DNA of 64,000 bases from Paenibacillus sp. DMB20 (GTDB lineage Bacteria > Bacillota > Bacilli > Paenibacillales > Paenibacillaceae). The position numbers were made by a program, and so were the translations under genes. The stretch is taken from assembly GCF_000987955.1 (NCBI RefSeq), contig NZ_LAZU01000028.1, positions 62,001 through 126,000 of the forward strand. Reading direction: 5' to 3'. The notes beneath the pieces are model-generated. The model did not search any database. It was not told the origin of the DNA and saw nothing but the letters and a program-made list of their open reading frames with translations. This document shows positions 1-8,465 of this stretch, one piece after another (within the stretch, counting starts at the first letter, position 1; the number at the start of each line of letters is the position of its first letter).

Positions 1-729
1 GCTCCGTCAACCGAAACCGCACCGCAAATCCGGGAAGCCTTACCAACGTTCAGTCAGGCTATTTTGAAATACGGATCCACCGGTGAGGATGTATACGAGC
101 TGCAGGGAAGACTGAAACATCTGGGATTTTATCACGGGAAAATCGACAGCGTTTTTGGAACAAAAACGAAAAACGCCGTGAAATGGTTCCAATCCGAGTT
201 CGGAATGAAGGTGGATGGCATTGTCGGGCCGAAGGTGAAGCTTCGCCTATATAATGCGACCAAAGATTGGCGGCCAACGGAACCGAAGCTTCACGAGCCC
301 GGGAGAGGCACCACGGGTGCAGCGGGCAAAGGAAAACAAGGAGCCCAGCTGTCCTCCGCAAATACGATGGGACTGTCCGACAATGATCTCAAGATTATGG
401 CAAACGCCGTTTTCGGCGAAGCCCGCGGCGAGCCGTTCGAAGGGCAAGTTGCGGTTGCCGCCGTTATATTGAATCGCGTCAAATCGCCGAGCTTTCCCAA
501 TACGCCAAACGGGGTCATTTTCCAGCCGCGGGCGTTTACGGCGGTAGCTGACGGTCAAATCTGGCTGGAACCGAACGAAACCGCCAAAAAAGCGGTTCTC
601 CAGGCACTGAACGGCTGGGACCCGACGGGCGGATGCCTCTATTATTTTAACCCGAGGACCGCGACGTCCGAATGGATTTGGACCCGTCCTCAGGTGAAAA
701 CGATAGGACAGCATATCTTCTGTATGTAG
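1..729 (+). CDS. sleB: Spore cortex-lytic enzyme SleB (5' end outside window)
   Basis: The frame is open from base 1, so the start lies upstream. The visible part has a peptidoglycan-binding domain (repeat with YELQGRLKHLGFYHG and FGTKTKNAVKWFQ, about bases 64-260), a Gly/Thr/Lys-rich linker, and then a C-terminal hydrolase_2 domain (about 370-729). The motif GEARGEPFEGQ contains the glutamate expected to be catalytic in SleB-type lytic transglycosylases. The known role is hydrolysis of spore cortex peptidoglycan during germination. The signal peptide would be in the missing part. No YpeB gene follows. A hairpin terminator at 741-771 ends the unit. The family call is firm; the subtype (SleB rather than a CwlJ-like paralog) rests on the N-terminal binding domain. 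Confidence 0.9.
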   Translation, partial: APSTETAPQIREALPTFSQAILKYGSTGEDVYELQGRLKHLGFYHGKIDSVFGTKTKNAVKWFQSEFGMKVDGIVGPKVKLRLYNATKDWRPTEPKLHEPGRGTTGAAGKGKQGAQLSSANTMGLSDNDLKIMANAVFGEARGEPFEGQVAVAAVILNRVKSPSFPNTPNGVIFQPRAFTAVADGQIWLEPNETAKKAVLQALNGWDPTGGCLYYFNPRTATSEWIWTRPQVKTIGQHIFCM

Positions 730-740
730 CGGCGTGCAGG

Positions 741-771
741 GAGCAACCGGGGTTTGTCTCCGGTTGCTTCT
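741..771 (+). terminator. Terminator after sleB
   Basis: GCAACCGG (743-750) pairs with CCGGTTGC (760-767), followed by a weak T/C tract. It lies just after the sleB stop. Confidence 0.6.
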
Positions 772-850
772 TCACTTTCCGATGGGTTAGAATGGAACTT
801 AATTACGGGCTTTCGCAGTAACAATTCATGTGGTAAGGGAGTTTTGGACC

Positions 851-2134
851 TTGACGACGAAAACGGGATTTGAACACGGCCAGGCCGGCGGTATCCGGAT
901 TCACGTGCTGCCGACCCGCCGCTTCAAGACATTTGCAATCTCGCTCTATGCCGGCAGTCCTCTGGCCGAAGATACGGTTACGAGGACGGCTTTGATTCCG
1001 TTCGTTTTGCGGAGAGGCACCGTTTCCTATCCGGAAACCCGGGCTTTTCGGGAACGGCTTGAGCAGTTGTACGGGGCAGGTTTCGGTTTTGATGTGTATA
1101 AACGCGGGGATCATCAGATCGTCCATTTCCGGATGGATACGATTAACGATTCCTTTGTTAAAAGCAAGGAAAGTTTGCTGAAGTCGTCTTTTGCGTTTTT
1201 AGGCGAGGCTTTGACTTCGCCGGTACTTGAAAACGGAGTCTTCCGCGGCTCCTATGTACAGACGGAGCGGGACACGGTCCGCAAAAAGCTGGAAGCGATC
1301 GTCAACGATAAAATCCGTTATGCGGCGGAGCGCTGCATCGAGGTTATGTGCCGGAACGAGCCTTACCGGCTTCATCCGCTGGGGCAGCGCAAGGATTTGG
1401 ACGGCATCACGCCGGAAAACCTTTACCAGTCGTACAAAAAATGGCTGGATGAGGCGGTTTTTGATCTGTATGTCGTCGGGGACACGAATCTGGAAGAAGT
1501 GAAGAACCTCGTTCTCGAGCACTTTTCCATGAACCGCGGCGCCGTTTCGGAATACGCGGCTTCGGTTGTGCGTTCGGAGGTATCGGAGCCTCAAACGGTC
1601 ATCGAAAAGCTGGAGATCAATCAAGGCAAGTTGAACCTTGGTCTGCGCAGCGCGATCACCTATCGTGACGACGACTATGCGGCTGCATTGATGTATAACG
1701 GCATTCTGGGCGGCTATCCGCATTCCAAGCTGTTTATCAACGTACGGGAGAAGGCAAGCCTTGCTTATTACGCTTCCTCGCGTTATGACGGACATAAAGG
1801 GATTGCCACCATTCAGTCGGGGATCGAGATTCAAAATTACGAAAAAGCGGTCGATATTATCCGCAAACAGCTGGACGACATGGCTGCGGGCGTGATTTCG
1901 GAAACGGAAATGACGCAGACGAAGGCGATGATCCGCAACGTGGTCAAGGAAATGCAGGATTCGGCATTCGAGCTGATCGCTTATGATTTCAACCGGGTGA
2001 TTTCCGGCAAGGAGCGTGCGGCCGATGAGCTACTTGAGCAGATAGAGCAGGTTTCCGCTGATGATGTGAAACGCGCTGCGGCCGCTTTTTCGCTGGATAC
2101 GATTTATTTCCTGAAAGGCCAAAAGGAGGAATAG
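851..2134 (+). CDS. ymfF: YmfF-like M16 family protein (inactive partner)
   Basis: Insulinase/M16-fold protein of about 427 aa. It lacks the HxxEH zinc motif: the matching N-terminal region is arginine-rich (LRRGTVSYPETRAF) with no histidine pair, as in the catalytically dead member of two-gene M16 pairs. It precedes the active partner by 3 bases and probably forms a heterodimer with it. I chose the TTG at 851 because AAGGGAG (835-841) sits 9 bases upstream; a GTG at 830 would start inside the region before that site. The substrate is unknown. Order and pairing match ymfF-ymfH of Bacillus. Confidence 0.88.
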   Translation: MTTKTGFEHGQAGGIRIHVLPTRRFKTFAISLYAGSPLAEDTVTRTALIPFVLRRGTVSYPETRAFRERLEQLYGAGFGFDVYKRGDHQIVHFRMDTINDSFVKSKESLLKSSFAFLGEALTSPVLENGVFRGSYVQTERDTVRKKLEAIVNDKIRYAAERCIEVMCRNEPYRLHPLGQRKDLDGITPENLYQSYKKWLDEAVFDLYVVGDTNLEEVKNLVLEHFSMNRGAVSEYAASVVRSEVSEPQTVIEKLEINQGKLNLGLRSAITYRDDDYAAALMYNGILGGYPHSKLFINVREKASLAYYASSRYDGHKGIATIQSGIEIQNYEKAVDIIRKQLDDMAAGVISETEMTQTKAMIRNVVKEMQDSAFELIAYDFNRVISGKERAADELLEQIEQVSADDVKRAAAAFSLDTIYFLKGQKEE

Positions 2135-2137
2135 CCG

Positions 2138-3421
2138 GTGGAAAGCATACATTATGAGAACCTGCAGGAAACGCTGTACTATGAAGTGCTCGATAACGGA
2201 CTACACGTTTATGTGCTGCCGAAGCCCGGTTTTCAAAAAACCTACGCCACCTTCGCGACCAAGTATGGTTCGGTTGACAATCATTTTCGGGTTGAGGGTC
2301 AGCCTGAGGTGCGGGTTCCCGACGGGATAGCACATTTTCTGGAGCACAAAATGTTTGAGGAGCCGGAAGGCGACGTTTTTGCCAAATTTGCATCGAATGG
2401 CGCGTCGGCGAACGCGTTTACGAGTTTTGACCAGACCGTTTACCTGTTCTCGGCAACGGATAATATTATGGCCAACCTTGAAACGCTGATTGATTTCGTG
2501 CAAAACCCGTATTTTACGGACCAGAACGTAGAGAAGGAAAAAGGGATCATCGGCCAGGAAATCAATATGTACCAGGATAATCCGGATTGGCGGGTTTACT
2601 TCGGTTTGATCGAAGCGATGTATAAGGTCCATCCGGTCCACATTGATATCGCGGGAACGGTGGAGTCGATCGGAACGATTACGAAGGAAGACCTGTACAC
2701 ATGTTACAATGCCTTCTACCACCCGAGCAACATGTTATTGTTCGTGGTAGGCGGCGTGAACCCCGAAGAGACGCTGACGATGGTACGGGAGAATCAGGCC
2801 CGTAAAACCTACGGAAAGCAGGGGGGCATCGACAGGCTGTTTGATCCGGAGCCGATGGAGGTTGCGGAGAAGCGCCGGGTAAGCAGGCTGGCGGTATCCC
2901 TTCCGAAGTGTCTGTTCGGTTTCAAAGAAAAGGAAACCGGATTGACGGGTGAAGACCAGCTTCGCCGCGATTTGACGACCAAGCTTATGCTGGATCTTTT
3001 GTTCGGATCAAGCACGGAGCTGTATCAGAAGCTGTACGATGAAGATTTGATTACCGACAATTTTTCCCACGAGTACAACAGTTCTCCGCAGTATGCATTT
3101 TCCGCAGCAGGCGGCGATACGAAAGATCCGGAGCGGATGCTCAGCCGGATTCGTGAGGAAGTCGATCGCCTGAAGGACAGCGGATTTCATCCCGCCGATT
3201 TTGAACGCGCACGGAAAAAGAAAATGGGCGGATACCTGCGCATGCTCAATTCCCCGGAGAATATCGCGCATGAATTTACCCGGTATCAATTTAGAGGCAG
3301 CAACCTGTTCTCCGTGCTGCCGGTTTACGAATCCATCACGCTGGAGGATGTGAACCGCCGGTTGCAGGAACATGTAGATTGGGATCAGCTGTCCGTATCC
3401 CTGGTGATGAGTCCGGAATGA
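2138..3421 (+). CDS. ymfH: YmfH-like zinc peptidase, M16 family
   Basis: M16 peptidase of 427 aa. The zinc motif HFLEH is visible near residue 65, in the context GIAHFLEHKMFEEPEG. The distal glutamate of the family fits KGIIGQEINMYQDNPDW about 80 residues later. It starts at GTG 2138 behind a strong AAAGGAGGA, 3 bases after the ymfF stop. It overlaps the next gene by 4 bases (ATGA), so the three genes are one transcript. It is the active half of the YmfF/YmfH pair. The natural substrate is not established from sequence. Confidence 0.9.
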   Translation: MESIHYENLQETLYYEVLDNGLHVYVLPKPGFQKTYATFATKYGSVDNHFRVEGQPEVRVPDGIAHFLEHKMFEEPEGDVFAKFASNGASANAFTSFDQTVYLFSATDNIMANLETLIDFVQNPYFTDQNVEKEKGIIGQEINMYQDNPDWRVYFGLIEAMYKVHPVHIDIAGTVESIGTITKEDLYTCYNAFYHPSNMLLFVVGGVNPEETLTMVRENQARKTYGKQGGIDRLFDPEPMEVAEKRRVSRLAVSLPKCLFGFKEKETGLTGEDQLRRDLTTKLMLDLLFGSSTELYQKLYDEDLITDNFSHEYNSSPQYAFSAAGGDTKDPERMLSRIREEVDRLKDSGFHPADFERARKKKMGGYLRMLNSPENIAHEFTRYQFRGSNLFSVLPVYESITLEDVNRRLQEHVDWDQLSVSLVMSPE

Positions 3422-4185
3422 GTGCAGCGGGAGAGGCGCTGAAGCCGATTGGGGAAATGACCGTCATGATCACCGGTGCCAGCCGGGGGATCGGAGCGGC
3501 TATTGCGGAACGTTTTGCCGCGGTAGGCATGAATATCGTGATCCATTACATGAATTCCCACGAAGCCGCCAACGAGGTTGCCCGCCGATGCATGGCGCTG
3601 GGTGCCAAGGTGATGACGGTTTCGGCCGATTTGAAAGATAAAGAGCAAATCTTGCGCATGAGGGAAAAGCTGCAAAACCACGACATGGAGCCCGATATAT
3701 TGGTAAACAATGCGGGCATCTCCCATTACGGCCTTTTATCCGACGTGACGGAAGAGGAGTGGGATACGCTGATGTCCGTTAATCTCAAAGGAATGTTCCT
3801 TTGCACTCAAGCATTGATGGGCAAAATGGTCGGCCAAAGGTTTGGCCGGATCATTAACGTATCTTCCGTATGGGGATTGTCCGGCGCTTCGTGCGAAGTG
3901 CTGTATTCCGCCAGCAAGGGAGGCGTCAATGCGTTTACGAAGGCTCTTGCCAAGGAGCTTGCTCCTTCCGGCGTGACCGTAAATGCCGTCGCTCCGGGGG
4001 CCGTCGATACGTCCATGCTCGGACATCTGGAGCCGGATGAAATCCGAATGCTGGAAGAGGAGATACCGGCGGGAAGGCTGGCCCAACCGGACGAAATATC
4101 ATCCCTGGTGTATTTTTTGGCTCTGCCGGAATCCGGCTATATTACGGGGCAGGTCATCAGTCCGAACGGCGGATGGGTCACCTGA
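3418..4185 (+). CDS. ymfI: YmfI-like short-chain dehydrogenase/reductase
   Basis: Classical SDR of 255 aa. The nucleotide-binding motif TGASRGIG is near the N-terminus, NNAG is mid-protein, and the catalytic YSASKGG is present with an upstream serine in INVSSVWG. C-terminal motifs match the FabG-like group. The ATG at 3418 overlaps the ymfH stop; an earlier GTG/ATG would run 39 bases into ymfH. It probably uses NADPH to reduce a 3-oxoacyl or similar carbonyl. Whether it works in fatty acid synthesis or in a specialised step cannot be told from sequence. It is the third gene of the ymfF-H-I unit. Confidence 0.88.
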   Translation: MSAAGEALKPIGEMTVMITGASRGIGAAIAERFAAVGMNIVIHYMNSHEAANEVARRCMALGAKVMTVSADLKDKEQILRMREKLQNHDMEPDILVNNAGISHYGLLSDVTEEEWDTLMSVNLKGMFLCTQALMGKMVGQRFGRIINVSSVWGLSGASCEVLYSASKGGVNAFTKALAKELAPSGVTVNAVAPGAVDTSMLGHLEPDEIRMLEEEIPAGRLAQPDEISSLVYFLALPESGYITGQVISPNGGWVT

Positions 4186-4319
4186 TCGACAAAACATGCG
4201 GTCAAAGCCCGATGTAAGGGATGGTTCTTTTCACCACACATAGCGATTGAGCTGCGGGGACATATTAGTATTGTTCATTTTAAATCTCAAATGCCAACAA
4301 AGCAGAGGAGGATTTAATC

Positions 4320-4574
4320 ATGTCATCCGTACTCAAGAATTTTGATTCATGGAAACAGTTTCTTGGCGAGCGTGTGGTTCAAGCCGAGAAAGCGGGAATG
4401 AACGAGGATACGATTTCCCAGCTGGCTTATGAAATCGGCGATTTTCTGGATGAGAAAGTCGACCCTCAAAACCCGTCCAACCGCGCCCTTAAAGAACTGT
4501 GGGATGTAGGCAACGAGGAAGAGCGCCGCACGATTGCCCGCCTGATGGTAAAATTGGCTAAAAACAACGCATAG
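4320..4574 (+). CDS. ymfJ: YmfJ-like DUF3243 protein
   Basis: Small 84-aa acidic/basic helical protein with the DUF3243 pattern (WKQFLGERVVQAEKAG and IGDFLDEKVDPQNPSNR). GAGGAGGA lies 8-10 bases upstream of the ATG. It keeps the Bacillus position between ymfI and ymfK. The function is unknown. A strong terminator at 4611 follows, so it may be the end of the ymfF operon or a short unit of its own (134-base gap upstream). Confidence 0.85.
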   Translation: MSSVLKNFDSWKQFLGERVVQAEKAGMNEDTISQLAYEIGDFLDEKVDPQNPSNRALKELWDVGNEEERRTIARLMVKLAKNNA

Positions 4575-4580
4575 GTTCAA

Positions 4581-4643
4581 GTAGAAACGACTTCGTCGTT
4601 CTACCCAAAAGAAAAAGCCCCCTTTAGAGGGGGCTTTTTCTTG
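4581..4643 (+). terminator. Terminator after ymfJ
   Basis: There are two hairpins. GTAGAA..TTCTAC spans 4581-4604. The second is a strong stem of GAAAAAGCCCCCT (4611-4623) with AGGGGGCTTTTTC (4628-4640). It can act in both directions. Confidence 0.85.
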
Positions 4644-4791
4644 GGAGTGTTACACAGTTGTCCTTGCCTTTCATTTTCATTTTATATATCATTAACGTGA
4701 CCCATTTTATAACCTTTTTTTTAGCCATGCCCGCCAGGGGCGGAAAATTGTCGAAGGTTAGTGGAATTAGATGTTCAATGAGGTGTCTTTC

Positions 4792-5559
4792 GTGGAAGTT
4801 AAACAATGGTATATGGAGTACAAGATACATAAAAACCGTCCCGGCTTGCTCGGCGATATTGCCTCCATGCTCGGCATGATGGAAGTCAATATTTTAACCA
4901 TCAACGGGGTCGAGGGGCGGACGCGCGGCATGCTGCTGGAGACGGACGATGAAGAGAAAATCGCGCTGATGGGTAGAATGTTGAATAAAGTCGAAAATAT
5001 AACCGTAACGGCCTTGAGGCCTCCGAAACTTGTCGATATCCTTGCGGTTCGCCATGGGCGATACATCGATCGGGATTCCGACGACCACAAGACGTTCAGA
5101 TTTACGAGGGATGAGCTCGGTTTACTCGTTGATTTTTTGGGTGAATTGTTCAAAAGGGAAGGCAATCAGGTTATCGGACTTCGGGGAATGCCCCGCGTCG
5201 GCAAAACGGAATCGATCATTGCCGGCAGCGTATGCGCCATGAAGCGGTGGACGTTCGTTTCCTCGACGCTGCTGAGACAAACGATCCGCAGCCAGCTTTC
5301 CGAGGACGAGATGAACCCGGCCAACGTGTTCATCATCGACGGAATCGTCAGTACCATCCGTTCCAACGAGAAGCACTATAATCTCCTGCAGGAGATTATG
5401 TCCATGAACAGCACGAAAGTTATAGAGCATCCGGATATTTTTGTTCGGGAATCGGAATATTCTTACGATGATTTTGACATTTTGATCGAGCTGCGAAACA
5501 ATCCGGGCGAAGAAATCGTTTATGATACATTCACCGGTTCGTACAGTGACGATTTGTAA
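4792..5559 (+). CDS. ymfK: YmfK-like DUF3388 protein with N-terminal ACT-like domain
   Basis: About 255 aa. The first ~75 residues look like an ACT-type ligand-binding domain (HKNRPGLLGDIASMLGMMEVNI). The rest is the DUF3388 region with a degenerate nucleotide-binding-like GMPRVGKTESI. I placed the start at GTG 4792, 6 bases after GAGGTG; the upstream ATG at 4771 has no good ribosome site. The role is unknown. Gene order (ymfJ-ymfK-rodZ) is as in Bacillus. Confidence 0.82.
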   Translation: MEVKQWYMEYKIHKNRPGLLGDIASMLGMMEVNILTINGVEGRTRGMLLETDDEEKIALMGRMLNKVENITVTALRPPKLVDILAVRHGRYIDRDSDDHKTFRFTRDELGLLVDFLGELFKREGNQVIGLRGMPRVGKTESIIAGSVCAMKRWTFVSSTLLRQTIRSQLSEDEMNPANVFIIDGIVSTIRSNEKHYNLLQEIMSMNSTKVIEHPDIFVRESEYSYDDFDILIELRNNPGEEIVYDTFTGSYSDDL

Positions 5560-5591
5560 TAAGAACCGCAAATCCAAGAGGAGGTGATGGC

Positions 5592-6521
5592 ATGTCCGAA
5601 CTGGGACAACAATTGAGAGAAGCGCGTCTGCAGAAGGGAATGAGCCTGGATGACGTGCAGGAAATGACAAAAATACGGAAACGCTACCTGGAAGCCATCG
5701 AGGCAGGCGACTACAAGGTGCTTCCCGGAAGCTTTTATGTACGGGCATTCATCAAGACCTATGCGGAAGCGGTAGGCTTGAATCCGGATGAGCTGCTGGA
5801 GGGCCATCAACAGGATGTACCGAAACCGGAACCCGAGGCGACCATGGAGCCGGTCATTCAAAAGAGGGCCTCAAGGGCTGCCTCCGAGCGAAACATCAGC
5901 TGGCTTCCTACCGTGCTGATGTGGACCTTTCCAATCCTGATCGTCGTCGTTATCTATTTGTATGCGGTCAAATCCAACGACGCCGCACCGGATAAACCGA
6001 CTCCGCCGCCGGCTCAGAACCAGACGGAGCCTACCGGACAAGGCGAGCAGACTCCTAGTCCGGGGGGAGCGCAAGGAGAAGGCGGAACGGATCCGGCCGG
6101 AGAAGGCGCGGACGAAACCGAAACCGACCCGGGTGCCGAAACGGGCGGCGAGGTTACCGATCCGGAGGAAGGGAATGCGGAGGAACAGCCGGGTCAGTTG
6201 ACGATCACGGAGGACCGCAAGGAAGGCAAGAATACCGTGTACAAAATATCCGCTCCTCCCGGAACGCCGGTTAAAGTGGAAATCAAGGCATCCGGGACGA
6301 GTTGGGTTGAGGTTTACAGGGGGTATAATTCCACTGGCGAGAAACTTTCTTTCGGGATGATGAATGCCGGCGATTCGGTCAGTTTCGACCTGGACGGTCA
6401 GGGAATGTACGTGAAGTCCGGCTATTCGCCCGCAACCGAAATTAAGGTGGGCGGCCAGGTTATAAAGGACGGCAAAACGTCCTCGCGTATGCTGTTTGAA
6501 CCGGTTCAAGCCGGAGAATAG
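5592..6521 (+). CDS. rodZ: RodZ-like membrane protein (YmfM)
   Basis: 309 aa. An N-terminal helix-turn-helix (HTH_25, residues ~3-70) is followed by one transmembrane segment (~104-126, WLPTVLMWTFPILIVVVIYL), a long Pro/Glu/Gly-rich linker (~130-210) and a C-terminal DUF4115 beta domain. This is the RodZ layout. The cytoplasmic HTH binds MreB and helps cell elongation; the outer domain faces the wall. GAGGAGGTG precedes the ATG. Conserved position upstream of pgsA supports the call. The linker is unusually long and low in complexity. Confidence 0.88.
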   Translation: MSELGQQLREARLQKGMSLDDVQEMTKIRKRYLEAIEAGDYKVLPGSFYVRAFIKTYAEAVGLNPDELLEGHQQDVPKPEPEATMEPVIQKRASRAASERNISWLPTVLMWTFPILIVVVIYLYAVKSNDAAPDKPTPPPAQNQTEPTGQGEQTPSPGGAQGEGGTDPAGEGADETETDPGAETGGEVTDPEEGNAEEQPGQLTITEDRKEGKNTVYKISAPPGTPVKVEIKASGTSWVEVYRGYNSTGEKLSFGMMNAGDSVSFDLDGQGMYVKSGYSPATEIKVGGQVIKDGKTSSRMLFEPVQAGE

Positions 6522-6544
6522 TTTGCCCTGAACGAGGAAAGAGT

Positions 6545-6588
6545 AATAGCGGTATGCGAATGGGGCATGCCGCTATTTTTTATTTTTT
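6545..6588 (+). terminator. Terminator after rodZ
   Basis: AATAGCGGTATGC (6545-6557) pairs with GCATGCCGCTATT (6565-6577), followed by a T-rich tail to 6588. Confidence 0.9.
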
Positions 6589-6612
6589 GCGGGAAGGGAG
6601 GGTGAGGCGCCC

Positions 6613-6786
6613 ATGACGACCAGTTGGATTGTAGTCGGACTGGGGATTATCGTCAGCCTTTTGGGCTACTATCTGATTCCGAATAACTGGGGGTACGGCA
6701 TCCTCGGTTTCGGGCTCGCCCATATCATTCTAGGTATCCTCGACATGTTTCGCCAACCGGTGCGGAACGAACGCGGGAACCCATAA
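6613..6786 (+). CDS. Small membrane protein, 57 aa
   Basis: A short ORF starts at ATG 6613 behind GGGAGGGTGAGG and reads MTTSWIVVGLGIIVSLLGYY..., ending RNERGNP. It has one or two hydrophobic helices (residues 4-22 and 28-46) separated by a short PNNWGYG turn, and a basic tail. It sits between the rodZ terminator and yajQ. I do not recognise a family. The ribosome site, hydrophobicity and clean stop support a real gene. Confidence 0.7.
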   Translation: MTTSWIVVGLGIIVSLLGYYLIPNNWGYGILGFGLAHIILGILDMFRQPVRNERGNP

Positions 6787-6894
6787 CAGGAGATGGCTTC
6801 GCTTTCGCCGGCGCCCGGGTGAAAAGCGGAGTTTTTTCATTGGCGTTTTCAAGTGAATGTTATCAAGAATAAGGGCTTCTTTGTTCCAGATGGA

Positions 6895-6924
6895 TTAGAC
6901 TTCCGCCTTGCTTCCCCCTATAAT
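6895..6924 (+). promoter_or_regulatory. Sigma-A-like promoter for yajQ
   Basis: TTAGAC (6895-6900), 18-base spacer, perfect TATAAT (6919-6924). It lies 38 bases before the yajQ start. Confidence 0.6.
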
Positions 6925-6962
6925 AGAGGGGATAGACTGTTGCGAAAGGAAGGAATGCTAGA

Positions 6963-7454
6963 ATGGCCTCTGAAAACTCATTTGATATTGTGTCCAAAAT
7001 GGAAATGCAGGAGCTGAGCAATGCCATCAATCAAGCTGAGCGCGAGATCGAGAACCGTTTCGATTTCAAAGGCAGCAAAAGCAGCTTGAAGCTGGAGAAG
7101 GATGCGCTTGTCATTGTATCCGACGACGAGTACAAACTGAATTCGGTCATCGATATCCTGCAGACCAAAATGGTAAAACGCGGATTGTCGCTCAAAAACG
7201 TGGATTACGGCAAGATCGAGCCGGCCTCCATGGGTACGGTAAGGCAGCGTCTTTCGCTTAAACAAGGGATTGATCAGGAAAACGCGAAAAAAATCAACAT
7301 CCTGATCCGCGATTCCAAGCTGAAAGTGAAAAGCCAGATTCAAGGCGATCAAATCCGGGTTACGGGCAAAAGCAAGGATGACCTTCAGGCGGTGATGCAG
7401 CTGCTCCTTAAAGCGGATCTGCCGCTGGATTTGCAATTCACCAACTTGAAATAA
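6963..7454 (+). CDS. yajQ: YajQ family nucleotide-binding protein
   Basis: 163 aa, full length for the UPF0234/YajQ family. The typical N-terminus is present ([21 protein letters not shown]), with FDFKGSKSS and the C-terminal [13 protein letters not shown]. Family members bind nucleotides (c-di-GMP in some proteobacteria); the role in Firmicutes is unclear. Ribosome site AAGGAAGG precedes the ATG. It is a single-gene unit with its own promoter. Confidence 0.92.
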   Translation: MASENSFDIVSKMEMQELSNAINQAEREIENRFDFKGSKSSLKLEKDALVIVSDDEYKLNSVIDILQTKMVKRGLSLKNVDYGKIEPASMGTVRQRLSLKQGIDQENAKKINILIRDSKLKVKSQIQGDQIRVTGKSKDDLQAVMQLLLKADLPLDLQFTNLK

Positions 7455-7773
7455 ACCTTGGCCTCCCTTCGGACGGGTGGAGGGGGGCTTTGTCTTTTTG
7501 ACATATAACGGGCCTGATATTATACTAAAAATCATCGAATATTAGAGGTTGTTCCAAAAGTCAAATTTTTGGTCAAGAAGCCGAAAATCCGGCTTTATTG
7601 GACACGAACTAATCACAGGGATGCGAAAGAAGATGATTGGGGTAAGCCGTAAGCATGAAGCGTCAATCGCTTATCTTCTTCAGGTACATAACACTCAACA
7701 ACTTGATGTTTCGGAACCGGCCGGGAATATCGGCCGCGTTTGTCAAACAACCCCATTATAGGGAGGCTGCTTC
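7455..7773. other. Intergenic stretch yajQ-pgsA, possible small mobile remnant
   Basis: No convincing gene. The left side has GAGGTTGTTCCAAAAG (7543-7558). The right side ends TTTGTCAAACAACCCC (about 7740-7755), whose complement begins GGGGTTGTTTGACAAA, so the two ends share GGTTGTT in inverted orientation. This resembles the ends of a short nonautonomous element of about 215 bases. A 70-codon open frame inside has no ribosome site and no recognisable content. Confidence 0.3.
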
Positions 7774-8361
7774 ATGAATTTGCCTAATCGCATAACGTTG
7801 GCCCGAATCTGCTTGATACCCGTTATGATGATTTTTTTGCTGGTGGATTTCGGGTTTTACCCCGAACCGCTTGTATGGAATGATTTCGTACTTCCTTACA
7901 ATCAATTGATCGCTGCCCTGATATTTATTTTGGCGGCGAGCACCGATGGGATCGACGGGTATTTGGCCCGCAAAAACAACATGGTAACCAATCTCGGCAA
8001 ACTGCTCGATCCGCTAGCGGATAAACTGCTCGTTGCTGCCGTTCTGATTTCCCTTGTAGAGATGGGGAAGGTGGAGTCATGGATTGTCGTGGTCATTATC
8101 AGCCGCGAATTTGCCGTAACGGGCCTGCGCCAGATCGCCTTGTTGGACGGGGCCGTGGTTGCCGCAGGAAATTCGGGAAAATTAAAGACGGTCATTCAAA
8201 TCGTTGCGATCGTTGCACTGCTCATCAATAACTTCCCGTTCGTGTTTTTCGGCATTCCGTTCGACCAGATCGCGATCTGGGCGGCGGCGCTCATTACGAT
8301 CTATTCGGGGGCGGAATATTTTGTGAGAAATAAACATCTTCTGAGCGGAGCCGGAGCATGA
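7774..8361 (+). CDS. pgsA: CDP-diacylglycerol--glycerol-3-phosphate 3-phosphatidyltransferase
   Basis: 195 aa integral membrane enzyme. It makes phosphatidylglycerol phosphate, the committed step to phosphatidylglycerol. The CDP-alcohol phosphotransferase signature D-G-x2-A-R-x8-G-x3-D-x3-D is present as DGYLAR...GKLLDPLADK (about residues 53-80). There are four to five hydrophobic segments. AGGGAGG precedes the ATG. It is followed by a terminator and then cinA, the standard Bacillales order pgsA-cinA-recA. Confidence 0.95.
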   Translation: MNLPNRITLARICLIPVMMIFLLVDFGFYPEPLVWNDFVLPYNQLIAALIFILAASTDGIDGYLARKNNMVTNLGKLLDPLADKLLVAAVLISLVEMGKVESWIVVVIISREFAVTGLRQIALLDGAVVAAGNSGKLKTVIQIVAIVALLINNFPFVFFGIPFDQIAIWAAALITIYSGAEYFVRNKHLLSGAGA

Positions 8362-8362
8362 C

Positions 8363-8392
8363 AGCAATAGGAGAAATCCTATTGCTTTTTTC
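8363..8392 (+). terminator. Terminator after pgsA
   Basis: AGCAATAGGA (8363-8372), GAAA loop, TCCTATTGCT (8377-8386), then a T tract. Confidence 0.9.
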
Positions 8393-8465
8393 TTCCATTT
8401 TTTAATGAAGCCGTCTCAGGGGTAATAATTCTATTGTAAAGAGTCAGATACGGGAGGTCGTCTGA

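Noticed and set aside
7549..7761. 70-codon frame between yajQ and pgsA
   Set aside because: No ribosome site, no recognisable content, and it lies within a possible mobile remnant.
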